This document shows, in pieces, positions 16,461-22,031 of a stretch of DNA of 22,031 nt (position 1 is the first letter of the stretch; every line of letters starts with the position of its first letter). The translations under genes and the position numbers were made by a program. The notes under the pieces were generated by a model. The model worked only from the letters and a program-made list of their open reading frames with translations. It was not told the origin of the DNA and did no database searches. Source of the DNA: CAXMST01 sp964196325 (GTDB lineage: Bacteria; Actinomycetota; Thermoleophilia; Solirubrobacterales; 70-9). Where the stretch lies: NCBI GenBank assembly GCA_964196325.1, contig CAXMST010000220.1, forward strand, positions 1 to 22,031. The letters run 5' to 3'.

Positions 16461-17705
16461 TCAGGCCGCGGCGACCTGCGCCGCGCCAACCGGGCTGACC
16501 TCGGCGGCGAACTGCTCGAGGCTGGGCTCGATCCGGTGCATCTCGAAGCCGGGCCGCACCGCGTCCAACGTCTTTAGGCCTTCGCCGGTGATGTAGACGA
16601 CCACGCTGTCGTTGGGTCCGATCTCGCCGGAGCCGGCCAGCTTCGCCAACGTTGCCGTGGTAACCCCGCCCGCGGTCTCGGTGAAGACGCCCGTCGTCTC
16701 GGCCAGCAGCCGGATCGCGGCGACGATCTCGGTGTCGTCGACCGAGTCGATCGTGCCCCCGGTGCCACGAGCAAGCTCGAGTGCGTAGGGACCATCGGCG
16801 GGATTGCCGATCGCCAGGCTCTTTGCGATCGTGTCCGGCTTCACTGGGCGACAGACCTCATGGCCCTGCTCAAACGCCGTTGCCACGGGCCCGCAGCCCG
16901 ACGCCTGAGCGCCGTGGAAGACGGGCAACTCACCCTCGACCAGACCCAGGTCCAACCACTCCTGGAAGCCGCGCCCGATCTTCGTGAACAGCGAGCCGGA
17001 AGCGATTGGCGCAACGATCCGATCGGGCAGCCGCCAGCCGAGCTGCTCAACCGTCTCGTAGGCGAGGGTCTTCGAGCCCTCCGCGTAGTAGGGCCGGATG
17101 TTGACGTTGACGAAGGCCCAACCGCGCTCCTGCGCCAACTCGGTGCAGAGTCGGTTGACGTCGTCGTAGTTGCCCTCGACCCCGACCAACTCGGTGCCGT
17201 AGACGCCGGTCGCAAGCAGCTTCTGCTCCTCGAGATCGGAGGGAACGAACACGTAGGAGTCGAGTCCGGCCGCCGCGGCGTGGGCGGCGACGGCGTTGGC
17301 CAGGTTGCCGGTCGAGGCGCAGGCCACCGTCTCGAAGCCGAGCTCGATCGCCTTGGCGAGGGCAACGGCCACGACCCGGTCCTTGAAGCTGTGGGTCGGG
17401 TTGGCGGTGTCGTTCTTGATCCAGATCTCACCGACGCCGAGCCGTTCCCCGAGCCGGTCCGCCTTGATCAGCGGCGTCAGCCCCGGTTGCAGGGTGTCGG
17501 CCGGGCGCCCCGCGAAAGGCAGGAAGTCGGCGTAGCGCCAGATGCTCGCGGGCCCCGCCTGAATCTTGCGCTTGGCCTCGACCGGGTCCAGACCGCTGAA
17601 GTCGTAGGCGACCTCGAGCGGCCCGAAGCACTGATCACATACGAACAGCGCCTCCAGGGGATAGCCCGTTTCGCATTCCTTGCACCTAAGGCCCGTTGCT
17701 GGCAA
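16461..17705 (-). CDS. thrC: threonine synthase (PLP fold type II, zinc-ribbon form)
   Basis: A 414-residue threonine synthase homologue; the standard reaction turns O-phosphohomoserine into threonine. An N-terminal zinc ribbon is formed by Cys8, Cys11, Cys23 and Cys26 (CKEC...CDQC). The PLP lysine is Lys108 in NPTHSFKDRV. VACASTGNLANAVAAHAAAAG is the phosphate-binding region, and PIASGSLFTKIGRGF and TETAGGVTTATLAKL follow. The start is TTG at 17703-17705, with AAGGAG 10 bases upstream. The frame is open back to an ATG at 17790-17792, but that would read through the leader terminator and into riboswitch stem P1, so it cannot be the real start. It is the first gene of an operon with the sulfur carrier and sugar genes. 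SAM control is odd for plain threonine synthesis, so an altered or dual role is possible. Confidence 0.93.
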   Translation of the reverse strand: MPATGLRCKECETGYPLEALFVCDQCFGPLEVAYDFSGLDPVEAKRKIQAGPASIWRYADFLPFAGRPADTLQPGLTPLIKADRLGERLGVGEIWIKNDTANPTHSFKDRVVAVALAKAIELGFETVACASTGNLANAVAAHAAAAGLDSYVFVPSDLEEQKLLATGVYGTELVGVEGNYDDVNRLCTELAQERGWAFVNVNIRPYYAEGSKTLAYETVEQLGWRLPDRIVAPIASGSLFTKIGRGFQEWLDLGLVEGELPVFHGAQASGCGPVATAFEQGHEVCRPVKPDTIAKSLAIGNPADGPYALELARGTGGTIDSVDDTEIVAAIRLLAETTGVFTETAGGVTTATLAKLAGSGEIGPNDSVVVYITGEGLKTLDAVRPGFEMHRIEPSLEQFAAEVSPVGAAQVAAA

Positions 17706-17738
17706 TTCGATCGTTCTCCTTCGGTTCCGTGTACTACG

Positions 17739-17770
17739 AAAAAAGACCTCTGCCTGTGTGAGCAGAGGTC
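17739..17770 (-). terminator. intrinsic terminator of the SAM riboswitch
   Basis: Minus-strand GACCTCTGC (17770-17762) pairs perfectly with GCAGAGGTC (17753-17745) around an 8-base loop and is followed by TTTTTT (17744-17739). It is a textbook intrinsic terminator 33 bases before the thrC start. Its 5' arm and loop contain GCTCACA, which can instead pair with TGTGAGC in the 3' side of riboswitch stem P1 (plus positions 17787-17793). A further GAGG/CCTC pairing across a single bulge would make the antiterminator. Confidence 0.92.
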
Positions 17771-17789
17771 CCGAAAGCGAGTCCTCGCT

Positions 17790-17901
17790 CACATCTTTCA
17801 GGTCATCAACCTGATGGAATTGGCACCTTTCCGAAGGACGCTGTCCTGCAGATGGTTGCCGGGGTTTCTAAGGGCCATTTCCCTCCACCCCTCACGATGT
17901 G
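17790..17901 (-). promoter_or_regulatory. SAM-I (S-box) riboswitch aptamer
   Basis: On the minus strand the conserved S-box core is plain: GGGGTGGAGGGA, then TGGCCC, GAAACCCCGGCAACC, GGTGCCAATTCC and TGAAAGATG. Stem P1 is CACATC (17901-17896) with GATGTG (17795-17790). The hairpin arms CAGGACAGCGTCCTT and CATCAGGTTGATGACCTG fit the internal stems. S-box aptamers bind S-adenosylmethionine, stabilise P1 and so release the terminator. The operon would therefore be off when SAM is plentiful and on when it is scarce. The core differs clearly from the SAM-IV pattern common in other actinomycetes. Confidence 0.94.
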
Positions 17902-17921
17902 GCGGTCTTTATGTGAGTCGC

Positions 17922-17949
17922 AATATAGCAGCCGCAGGGGCGTCGGCAA
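17922..17949 (-). promoter_or_regulatory. sigma-70-type promoter of the thrC operon
   Basis: On the minus strand TTGCCG (17949-17944) and TATATT (17927-17922) are separated by 16 bases. The -10 box matches TATAAT at five of six positions and the -35 box matches TTGACA at four of six. A start site about 7 bases after the -10 box would fall near 17915, just before stem P1 of the riboswitch. This AT-rich spot stands out in GC-rich DNA. Confidence 0.7.
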
Positions 17950-18018
17950 GCGGGACTCCGAATCGCGGTCGCGTAGTCTTCGCTCCGTCGATGGAAGCCA
18001 GAGACGGAAGCAGCTCCA

Positions 18019-19029
18019 ATGCCCAACCTCCCGAAGCCGAGACTGCGCCTTTCCGATCGCTCGCGCCAGCTTCCGCCGACGCCGGCTAAGCCGAAGCGGG
18101 TCGAGCCCCAGGTCGAGATCCTCGACGGGCCGGGTCTGCGCTGGGTCAACATCCAGAGCCCGACCCCGCTCGAGTGGACCTGGCTCAAGGAGAACTTCGA
18201 GTTCCACGCGCTCGATCTCGAGGACGTCGCCAGCCACAACCAGCGGCCGAAGATCGACGAGTACCCCGACTATCTGTTCATCGTCCTGCACTTCCCCGTC
18301 TACGACTCCGCGGTGGGACGACTGAACCAAGGCGAGCTCGACATCTTCGTCGGGCCCGATTTCGTGGTCACGATCCCGAACCGTCCGCTGCCGCCGCTCG
18401 AGTACCTGTTCGAGCGCAATCGCCAGGATCAGGGCCGCCGGGAAAAGCTGTTCTCCCGCGGTTCGGGCTACCTGCTCTACCGGATCGTCGACGACAGCTT
18501 CGACTACTGCTTCCCGATGCTGCGCAAGATCGGCAACAAGCTCGACGTGGTCGAGAACGACATCTTCACCGAGGGCCGCTCCCACGAGGTCGTCCGCGAC
18601 ATCTCAGAGGCCAAGCAGGAGATCATCAACTTCCGCAAGGTGATCCGCCCGCAGCGCCAGGTGCTGCGCGACCTCGAGAACGTCAAGGGTCGGTTCCTCG
18701 CCCCCGAGATCGATCTCGAGATCTACTTCGACGACATCGTCGACGCACACGAGCGGATCTGGGACATGCTCGAGAACTACAAAGAGGTGATCGAGGCGCT
18801 CGAGGACACCAACGAGTCGGTCCTCAACCACCGCGTCAACGACATCCTCCGGGTGCTCACGGCGATCAGCGTTGTGGTCCTGCCCCTGACTCTTATCGCC
18901 AGCATCTGGGGAATGAACGTCGCCGTCCCTGGCGAAGGCCAGACCGAGGACTTCTACATCGTGCTTGGCGGGATGATCGCGATCCTGGTCGGGATGCTGG
19001 TCTACTTCCGCCGCCACGGCTGGCTCTAG
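18019..19029 (+). CDS. corA: CorA-family magnesium/divalent cation transporter
   Basis: A 336-residue protein of the CorA family of pentameric divalent-cation channels. The long N-terminal cytoplasmic domain contains LRWVNIQSPTPLEWTWLKE, HALDLEDVASHNQRPKIDEY and a helical stretch at about residues 160-270 (FPMLRKIGNKLDVVENDIF to NESVLNHRVNDILRVLTAI). Two membrane helices close the protein, with the signature GMN at residues 298-300 in ASIWGMNVAVP. The canonical YGMNF has Trp and Val here, as in many CorA-like relatives. The last residues FRRHGWL are basic. The ATG at 18019 has a weak GGAAG ribosome binding site. It is divergent from the thrC operon, whose promoter lies about 70 bases away. 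Mg, Co or Zn specificity is not readable. Confidence 0.94.
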   Translation: MPNLPKPRLRLSDRSRQLPPTPAKPKRVEPQVEILDGPGLRWVNIQSPTPLEWTWLKENFEFHALDLEDVASHNQRPKIDEYPDYLFIVLHFPVYDSAVGRLNQGELDIFVGPDFVVTIPNRPLPPLEYLFERNRQDQGRREKLFSRGSGYLLYRIVDDSFDYCFPMLRKIGNKLDVVENDIFTEGRSHEVVRDISEAKQEIINFRKVIRPQRQVLRDLENVKGRFLAPEIDLEIYFDDIVDAHERIWDMLENYKEVIEALEDTNESVLNHRVNDILRVLTAISVVVLPLTLIASIWGMNVAVPGEGQTEDFYIVLGGMIAILVGMLVYFRRHGWL

Positions 19030-19396
19030 CTGTCAGTTAGATCGGCCACCAAGCCGGCGCTGCTGCTCTCGTGTGAGGCTGCCGCACAAACCAAAAGTAA
19101 AGCCGTGAGAGCCGATGTCAGGCCTCTCTAGAAACGGCTCGACTCGAGTGATGCTTCATCCGGTGCCCGTGACTGGACCGGGGCGATCCCTCCCCGGACG
19201 CAGAAGTCGCCTCAGTGTGCGTAGGGGTACGTCTCGCAAGAGGCCTTTGTGCGACAGCGTCCATGGAAAGCAGTAACGAGAGCCCTCAGTGCTCTTTGCA
19301 GCAGAATGCGACCAATCGGCGTCACGAACGAACTCCGGTCGATCCGCTTGGGGGGCTCAGAGCGTGGCCGGTCGGAAAATGCCCGCCCCGTTCGAC
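19030..19396. other. 367-base stretch between convergent genes, no intact gene
   Basis: It lies between the corA stop and the stop of the transporter on the other strand, so no promoter is required here. Near its start (19042-19083) the plus strand reads SATKPALLLSCEAA, which resembles a segment at 21542-21583. A GC-rich hairpin, CCGGGG/CCCCGG, lies near 19178-19197 and may end the corA transcript. Long overlapping frames on either strand show no family-like features. The rest looks like unstructured or eroded sequence. Confidence 0.5.
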
Positions 19397-20605
19397 TCAC
19401 GTCGCGATTCCGAAGACCGCGATCACGGCCATCGCGACCCCTATGGCGGCGAAGAGCGCGACCCACGCCCATCTCTTCGCGCGCCAGGCGAGTCGCCCGG
19501 CGATGAACGCCTGGAGCAGGAAGTACGCGGCGAACACCCGCGAGGCAAGCGCCACCGCCGAGGTCACGTCGGTGAGCAGCACGACGACGATCGCCGGCAC
19601 CAAGATCAGCGGAAACGTCCACTTCTGAGGCAGGCGATCACCGACCTGCTCGATGAGCATCTCGCTGCGGGACTCGGCGGCGTTGACGATCGCCGACAGC
19701 TGGCTGCCGAGGGCGGCAGCCAGAATCAGGAACGGCAGGAAGACGCTGACCTCGCTGGAGACGATGAAGATCGCCGTGCCGTCTGGGGGCGGCTCCACCT
19801 GGACGAACAGGATCAGCGAGAAGGCTATGAGCAGAACGAACACGGTCGAGGCGATTACCTGGGCGATCCGCATCGTGTTTATCCGCTCCTGGGCGCCGAA
19901 GTAGGCACCCATGTAGCGCGCGGCCTCGAAGCCCTGGACGATCGCGAAGAACCCGAGCAGCTTGCGGAACGTCTCGGAGTCGGTGGAGGTATCGAAGTCC
20001 GGGAACTCGAAGTCGGTGCCAATCAGCTGCTGGAGGTTGTAGGCGGCGAAGGCGATCACCACGGCGCCGAGCGCGGAGAGGTTGAAGGCAGTCGTCTTGT
20101 TGCCCACCTTGGCAAGCAAATCGAGGCCCTTGGTGAAGCCCACGATTGCGAGTGCGCCGAGGACCACTGCTGCGGTGACGGCGGCCCGAGTCGGCGTGTA
20201 GAGGTCCCCGAGCGGCAGGAGCACCAGCGACGTCAACAGCTGGGAGTAGTAGGCGATGTTCACGATCGAGGCCGCGATCAGCGCCCAGGTCGAAAAGGAG
20301 TTCCATCGGTGGAGCCGGTCGGGCTTGCCGATCAGCGGCTCGTAGTGGCGAATGTTGTAGGCGATCGCGAACCCGGTCAGGATCGCCAGTAGACAGATCC
20401 CGAGCATGACCAGCGGCGCCTTGAAGCCGACCAGCACGACGATGAGCGGCGACATGACGAGGAACCCGACGTCCATGATGTTGGCGAGGGGCACCACCAT
20501 CGCCTTGTAGGTGACGGACCCCTGGACCTTCGGCCGGTAGAGCATCCAGGCCAGGAAGGCCAGGGCGACTACGGCGATGATGGTGTTGACTAGGCCTGCG
20601 CTCAT
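19397..20605 (-). CDS. multi-pass transporter, possibly LeuT/APC-fold; family unassigned
   Basis: A 402-residue, very hydrophobic protein with about ten to twelve membrane segments starting at residue 8 (TIIAVVALAFLAWML). Features that hint at an APC/LeuT-fold carrier are the N-terminal pairs of helices, the charged loop RHYEPLIGKPDRLHRWN near 87, NKTTAFNLSALGAVVIAFAAYN in the middle, and the C-terminal LGSQLSAIVNAAESRSEMLIEQVGDRLP near residues 285-312. I cannot match it to a named subfamily, and no substrate can be stated. The ATG at 20603-20605 has no Shine-Dalgarno, so a leaderless or weakly translated message is possible. It is monocistronic, convergent with corA, and has a 16-base tandem repeat 93-124 bases upstream of the start. 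Confidence 0.8.
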   Translation of the reverse strand: MSAGLVNTIIAVVALAFLAWMLYRPKVQGSVTYKAMVVPLANIMDVGFLVMSPLIVVLVGFKAPLVMLGICLLAILTGFAIAYNIRHYEPLIGKPDRLHRWNSFSTWALIAASIVNIAYYSQLLTSLVLLPLGDLYTPTRAAVTAAVVLGALAIVGFTKGLDLLAKVGNKTTAFNLSALGAVVIAFAAYNLQQLIGTDFEFPDFDTSTDSETFRKLLGFFAIVQGFEAARYMGAYFGAQERINTMRIAQVIASTVFVLLIAFSLILFVQVEPPPDGTAIFIVSSEVSVFLPFLILAAALGSQLSAIVNAAESRSEMLIEQVGDRLPQKWTFPLILVPAIVVVLLTDVTSAVALASRVFAAYFLLQAFIAGRLAWRAKRWAWVALFAAIGVAMAVIAVFGIAT

Positions 20606-21008
20606 TGGTTAGGGTCGGTGAAGCCCATGGTCGGACCCTGGGGCGAAGTCCTATCAGCTTCACGGGCAGGGCGATTGGTGCTCCATCACCAGACGGCTCG
20701 GGTAACGGCGCGGTCGGGTAACGGCGCGGCTCATCCCCGCCGGTCCCCGGCGCTGCGAGTTCAGGGTTCAGAAGGGTGGCTCCTACCTCTGCCTTCCCTC
20801 CTACTGTCGGCGCTACCGGATCGCCGCCCGGCAGGACAATGAGCCCGACTCATCGGCGGGCAACGTCGGGGGTTCGCGGCGCTGGCGACGCCTAGCGCTC
20901 GACTCCCGTTGTGAGCGGCCCCGGTGAGTGGGGCAGCCTGAACATTCGCTTCCGCTTTCGCGCGAGTGGGCTATCCACTTCGCTCCCCCGATTTGGCTCT
21001 GGGCCTGG
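20606..21008. other. 403-base stretch upstream of the transporter, no intact gene
   Basis: It contains the presumed promoter region of the transporter, a perfect 16-base tandem repeat (20698-20729), the small hairpin TGGTG/CACCA near 20676-20691 and a hairpin GCGAGTGG/CCACTTCGC near 20962-20983. The last lies just beyond the IS1595-type fragment and could belong to its end. I compared the stretch by eye with common riboswitch and small RNA cores and found no match. No coding frame is convincing. Confidence 0.5.
20698..20729. repeat. 16-bp perfect tandem repeat, two copies
   Basis: TCGGGTAACGGCGCGG occurs twice with no spacer (20698-20713 and 20714-20729). It lies upstream of the transporter gene on the minus strand and within plausible operator distance. 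Two head-to-tail copies one and a half helical turns apart suggest a protein-binding site, but a simple slippage duplication is equally possible. Confidence 0.85.
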
Positions 21009-21128
21009 TTATGCGGCGGTTTCGCTGGTGAGGGTCCTGTAGGGGTGGGGATCGGTGGCCACGGCGCCCTCCAGCAGCCGGTAGAAGAGCAGCCCGCGGT
21101 GGTGTGACCGGCGCCGGTTGAAGCGGAA
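21009..21128 (-). pseudogene. IS1595 (ISXO2-like) transposase C-terminal fragment
   Basis: Read on the minus strand, this segment encodes FRFNRRRSHHRGLLFYRLLE followed by GAVATDPHPYRTL and a TAA stop at 21009-21011. That is the typical C-terminal end of ISXO2-like transposases of the IS1595 family, in which RFNRR and the RGLLFYRLLE helix are hallmarks. Only about 39 residues remain. The N-terminal zinc ribbon and DDE/N catalytic part are missing. Directly upstream the sequence changes to an unrelated IS21-type gene, so this is a dead fragment produced by a deletion or insertion junction. Confidence 0.75.
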
Positions 21129-21132
21129 GGTG

Positions 21133-21354
21133 CCTGTCGTCTTCGAGCCAGCTGTCGATCAGCTCGCGGTGGGGGCCGAGCCTCGGTGCCGGCCGGCCCT
21201 CGGGCCGCTTTCTCGGCGGCGGGATCGCCGAGGCCAAGGCCTGTCTGACCGTGCGCCGGTGCACGCCGTGCTTGCGGGCCAGTCCTCGCTCTGAGAAGTC
21301 CCCGAACTCATGGTCGCGACGAATCGCCTCGAACAGTTCCACTCTTGATCGCAT
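21133..21354 (-). pseudogene. istA: IS21-family transposase (IstA) N-terminal fragment
   Basis: The first 74 codons from the ATG at 21352-21354 look like the N-terminus of an actinomycete IstA: MRSRVELFEAIRRDHEF, then the helix-turn-helix SERGLARKHGVHRRTVRQAL, GRPAPRLGPHRELIDSW and LEDDR. A normal IstA continues with PxKQRHTAKRI and a DDE catalytic core. Here the match stops at about 21133, and within four bases an IS1595-type C-terminus begins in another frame. The frame itself stays open to 20971, but that tail is meaningless. No istB partner is present. The element is truncated and cannot be active. Confidence 0.8.
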
Positions 21355-21562
21355 CCTGTCTGCGGCCTCCGTCTTCGACTCCGATGGAGTCCGAAAGCTT
21401 CGGTCGCGGTCGGACGGAGTGGGGCCAGGTCAAGCCGTCGCGGTGGGGTCAACTCGGGCCGTCGTTCCCAAGACCCGCTCGCCGGATCCTTCCGCTGAGG
21501 AGGCCGTAGAGACGTAGCACCACTCCGGATACGCGATGCGTGCGACGAAGTCGCCGCCGCTC
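21355..21562. other. possible left end of the IS21-type element and flank
   Basis: This is the 208-base stretch upstream of the istA-like start. On the minus strand it holds two similar motifs, GTTGACCCCA and CTTGACCTGGCCCCA, of the kind repeated near IS21-family ends. A strong hairpin, TTCGACTCC/GGAGTCCGAA, lies at about 21364-21385. No exact terminal inverted repeat could be paired, because the other end of the element is lost. Near 21542-21583 the plus strand reads ATKSPPLLLSCEDA, similar to a segment near 19045. Confidence 0.4.
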
Positions 21563-21844
21563 CTATTGTCGTGCGAGGATGCCGTGGTAGACCTGCTCGG
21601 GGTCTTCGAGTCCGCTGACGTCGTCGTTCCCGAGCTCGATCTGGACCCCGTTGATCGTGCAGCTGAACACGTTCTCCCCCGGGCCCGGGTAATAGCAATA
21701 CTTGAGCACCCCCTCCTTGATGTAGAGCGCCCAGCCGGCGAACCGGCCACCCTGGACCGCGATCACGCCGTTTGCTCCGTCCTCAGGGATCACACTTTGT
21801 GTGAACGTCTGAAGTAGCATCGGCCGCAATGCCGGTGTTCCCAC
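21563..21844 (-). pseudogene. fragment resembling a sulfatase C-terminal domain
   Basis: A 93-residue frame whose middle part, IPEDGANGVIAVQGGRFAGW followed by ALYIKEGVLKYCYY, matches the conserved C-terminal region of arylsulfatases (pattern ANGV..AQGG.F.GW.LY.K.G...Y.YN). The catalytic N-terminal sulfatase domain (CxPSR motif) is absent and nothing upstream continues it. After YPGPGENVF the sequence no longer follows sulfatases. The apparent GTG start overlaps the ATG of the divergent channel gene by 16 bases, so a functional gene is unlikely. I read it as a decayed fragment next to the transposase remnants; an intact small protein of unknown function is the alternative. Confidence 0.45.
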
Positions 21845-22031
21845 TCCTCATCGCGCAGAGCGACGAGCAGGTCGTCTCCGAGAGCACCGACACCGGGGAC
21901 TGGATCCTCGCGGCGGTGATCCTGGTCGGTTCGGTGATCCTTGCCGTGGTCACGAAACGACTGGTCGCGAGGGCGGCAGAGGGGGCGGGCATGGAGGAGC
22001 CGGTGGCCCGAACCATCGGTCGCTGGGCCGA
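21829..22031 (+). CDS. mechanosensitive (MscS-type) ion channel, N-terminal part
   Basis: A 67-codon open frame running off the right edge, starting at ATG 21829-21831. It begins MPVFPLLIAQSDEQVVSEST, then a membrane helix WILAAVILVGSVILAVVTKR, and RLVARAAEGAGMEEPVARTIGRWA. This is the way small actinomycete MscS-family channels start: an outer N-terminus, a first membrane helix, a basic loop, then RTIGRW leading into the next helix. The defining pore helix and beta domain lie outside the window, so the family call is an inference from layout and style. It is divergent from the sulfatase fragment. Confidence 0.6.
   Translation, partial: MPVFPLLIAQSDEQVVSESTDTGDWILAAVILVGSVILAVVTKRLVARAAEGAGMEEPVARTIGRWA

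Noticed and set aside
17790..17901. SAM-IV class riboswitch
   Set aside because: The core follows the S-box order (GGAGGGA, GGCCC, GAAACC, GGCAACC, then GAAAGATG), not the SAM-IV pattern.
16860..18089. Plus-strand open frame crossing the thrC leader
   Set aside because: It is antisense to thrC and crosses the riboswitch, terminator and promoter; composition is shadow-like.
19289..20392. Plus-strand open frame of about 367 codons
   Set aside because: Antisense shadow of the multi-pass transporter: low-complexity acidic/basic composition and no start context.
20698..20729. Seed of a CRISPR array
   Set aside because: Two copies without spacers and no cas genes; a CRISPR needs spaced repeats.
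20606..20760. Riboswitch (ydaO or similar) before the transporter
   Set aside because: No conserved aptamer core could be matched by eye; only small hairpins and the tandem repeat are present.
20971..21354. A single intact 127-residue transposase-like gene
   Set aside because: Its first 74 residues match IstA and the rest matches nothing, while another frame over the same bases encodes an IS1595-type tail.

Overview
The window is GC-rich bacterial DNA with GTG and TTG starts, tightly overlapping genes, an ECF sigma/anti-sigma pair and a mycobacterial CysO-like protein. I infer an actinomycete, most likely of the Thermoleophilia (Solirubrobacter-type) group; this rests on protein style and was not checked by a search.

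Region 1 (1-6971, minus strand) is a pyrimidine operon: pyrR-pyrB-pyrC-isochorismatase-like hydrolase-carA-GNAT acetyltransferase-carB (carB runs off the left edge). All six junctions overlap (ATGA, GTGA or TGATG), so the seven genes look translationally chained. A PyrR-binding-loop hairpin lies directly before the pyrR ribosome binding site and suggests translational control of the whole chain.

Region 2 (7066-9395) holds a haloalkane-dehalogenase-like hydrolase, a degraded 340-base stretch, RNase Z and a tRNA-Arg(CCG).

Region 3 (9430-14142) has an ECF sigma factor with a small soluble zinc anti-sigma factor. Divergent from them are a formate/nitrite-type channel and two unrecognised membrane proteins that are paralogues of each other. 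A GT4 glycosyltransferase follows and ends in a stop-to-stop palindrome shared with the convergent operon.

Region 4 (14140-17949, minus strand) is the most interesting part. A promoter, a SAM-I riboswitch with a readable terminator/antiterminator switch, and then threonine synthase (thrC), a CysO/MoaD-like sulfur carrier ending in Gly-Gly-Arg, a CDP-sugar pair (rfbF, rfbG) and a DUF3817 membrane protein form one tight operon. SAM control of a ThrC plus sulfur-carrier pair suggests a role in sulfur amino acid synthesis.

Region 5 (18019-22031) carries a CorA-type transporter, an unassigned multi-pass transporter, and an accessory scar. The scar contains a 16-bp tandem repeat, fused remnants of IS21-type and IS1595-type transposases, and a sulfatase C-terminal fragment. 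The start of an apparent MscS-type channel runs off the right edge.
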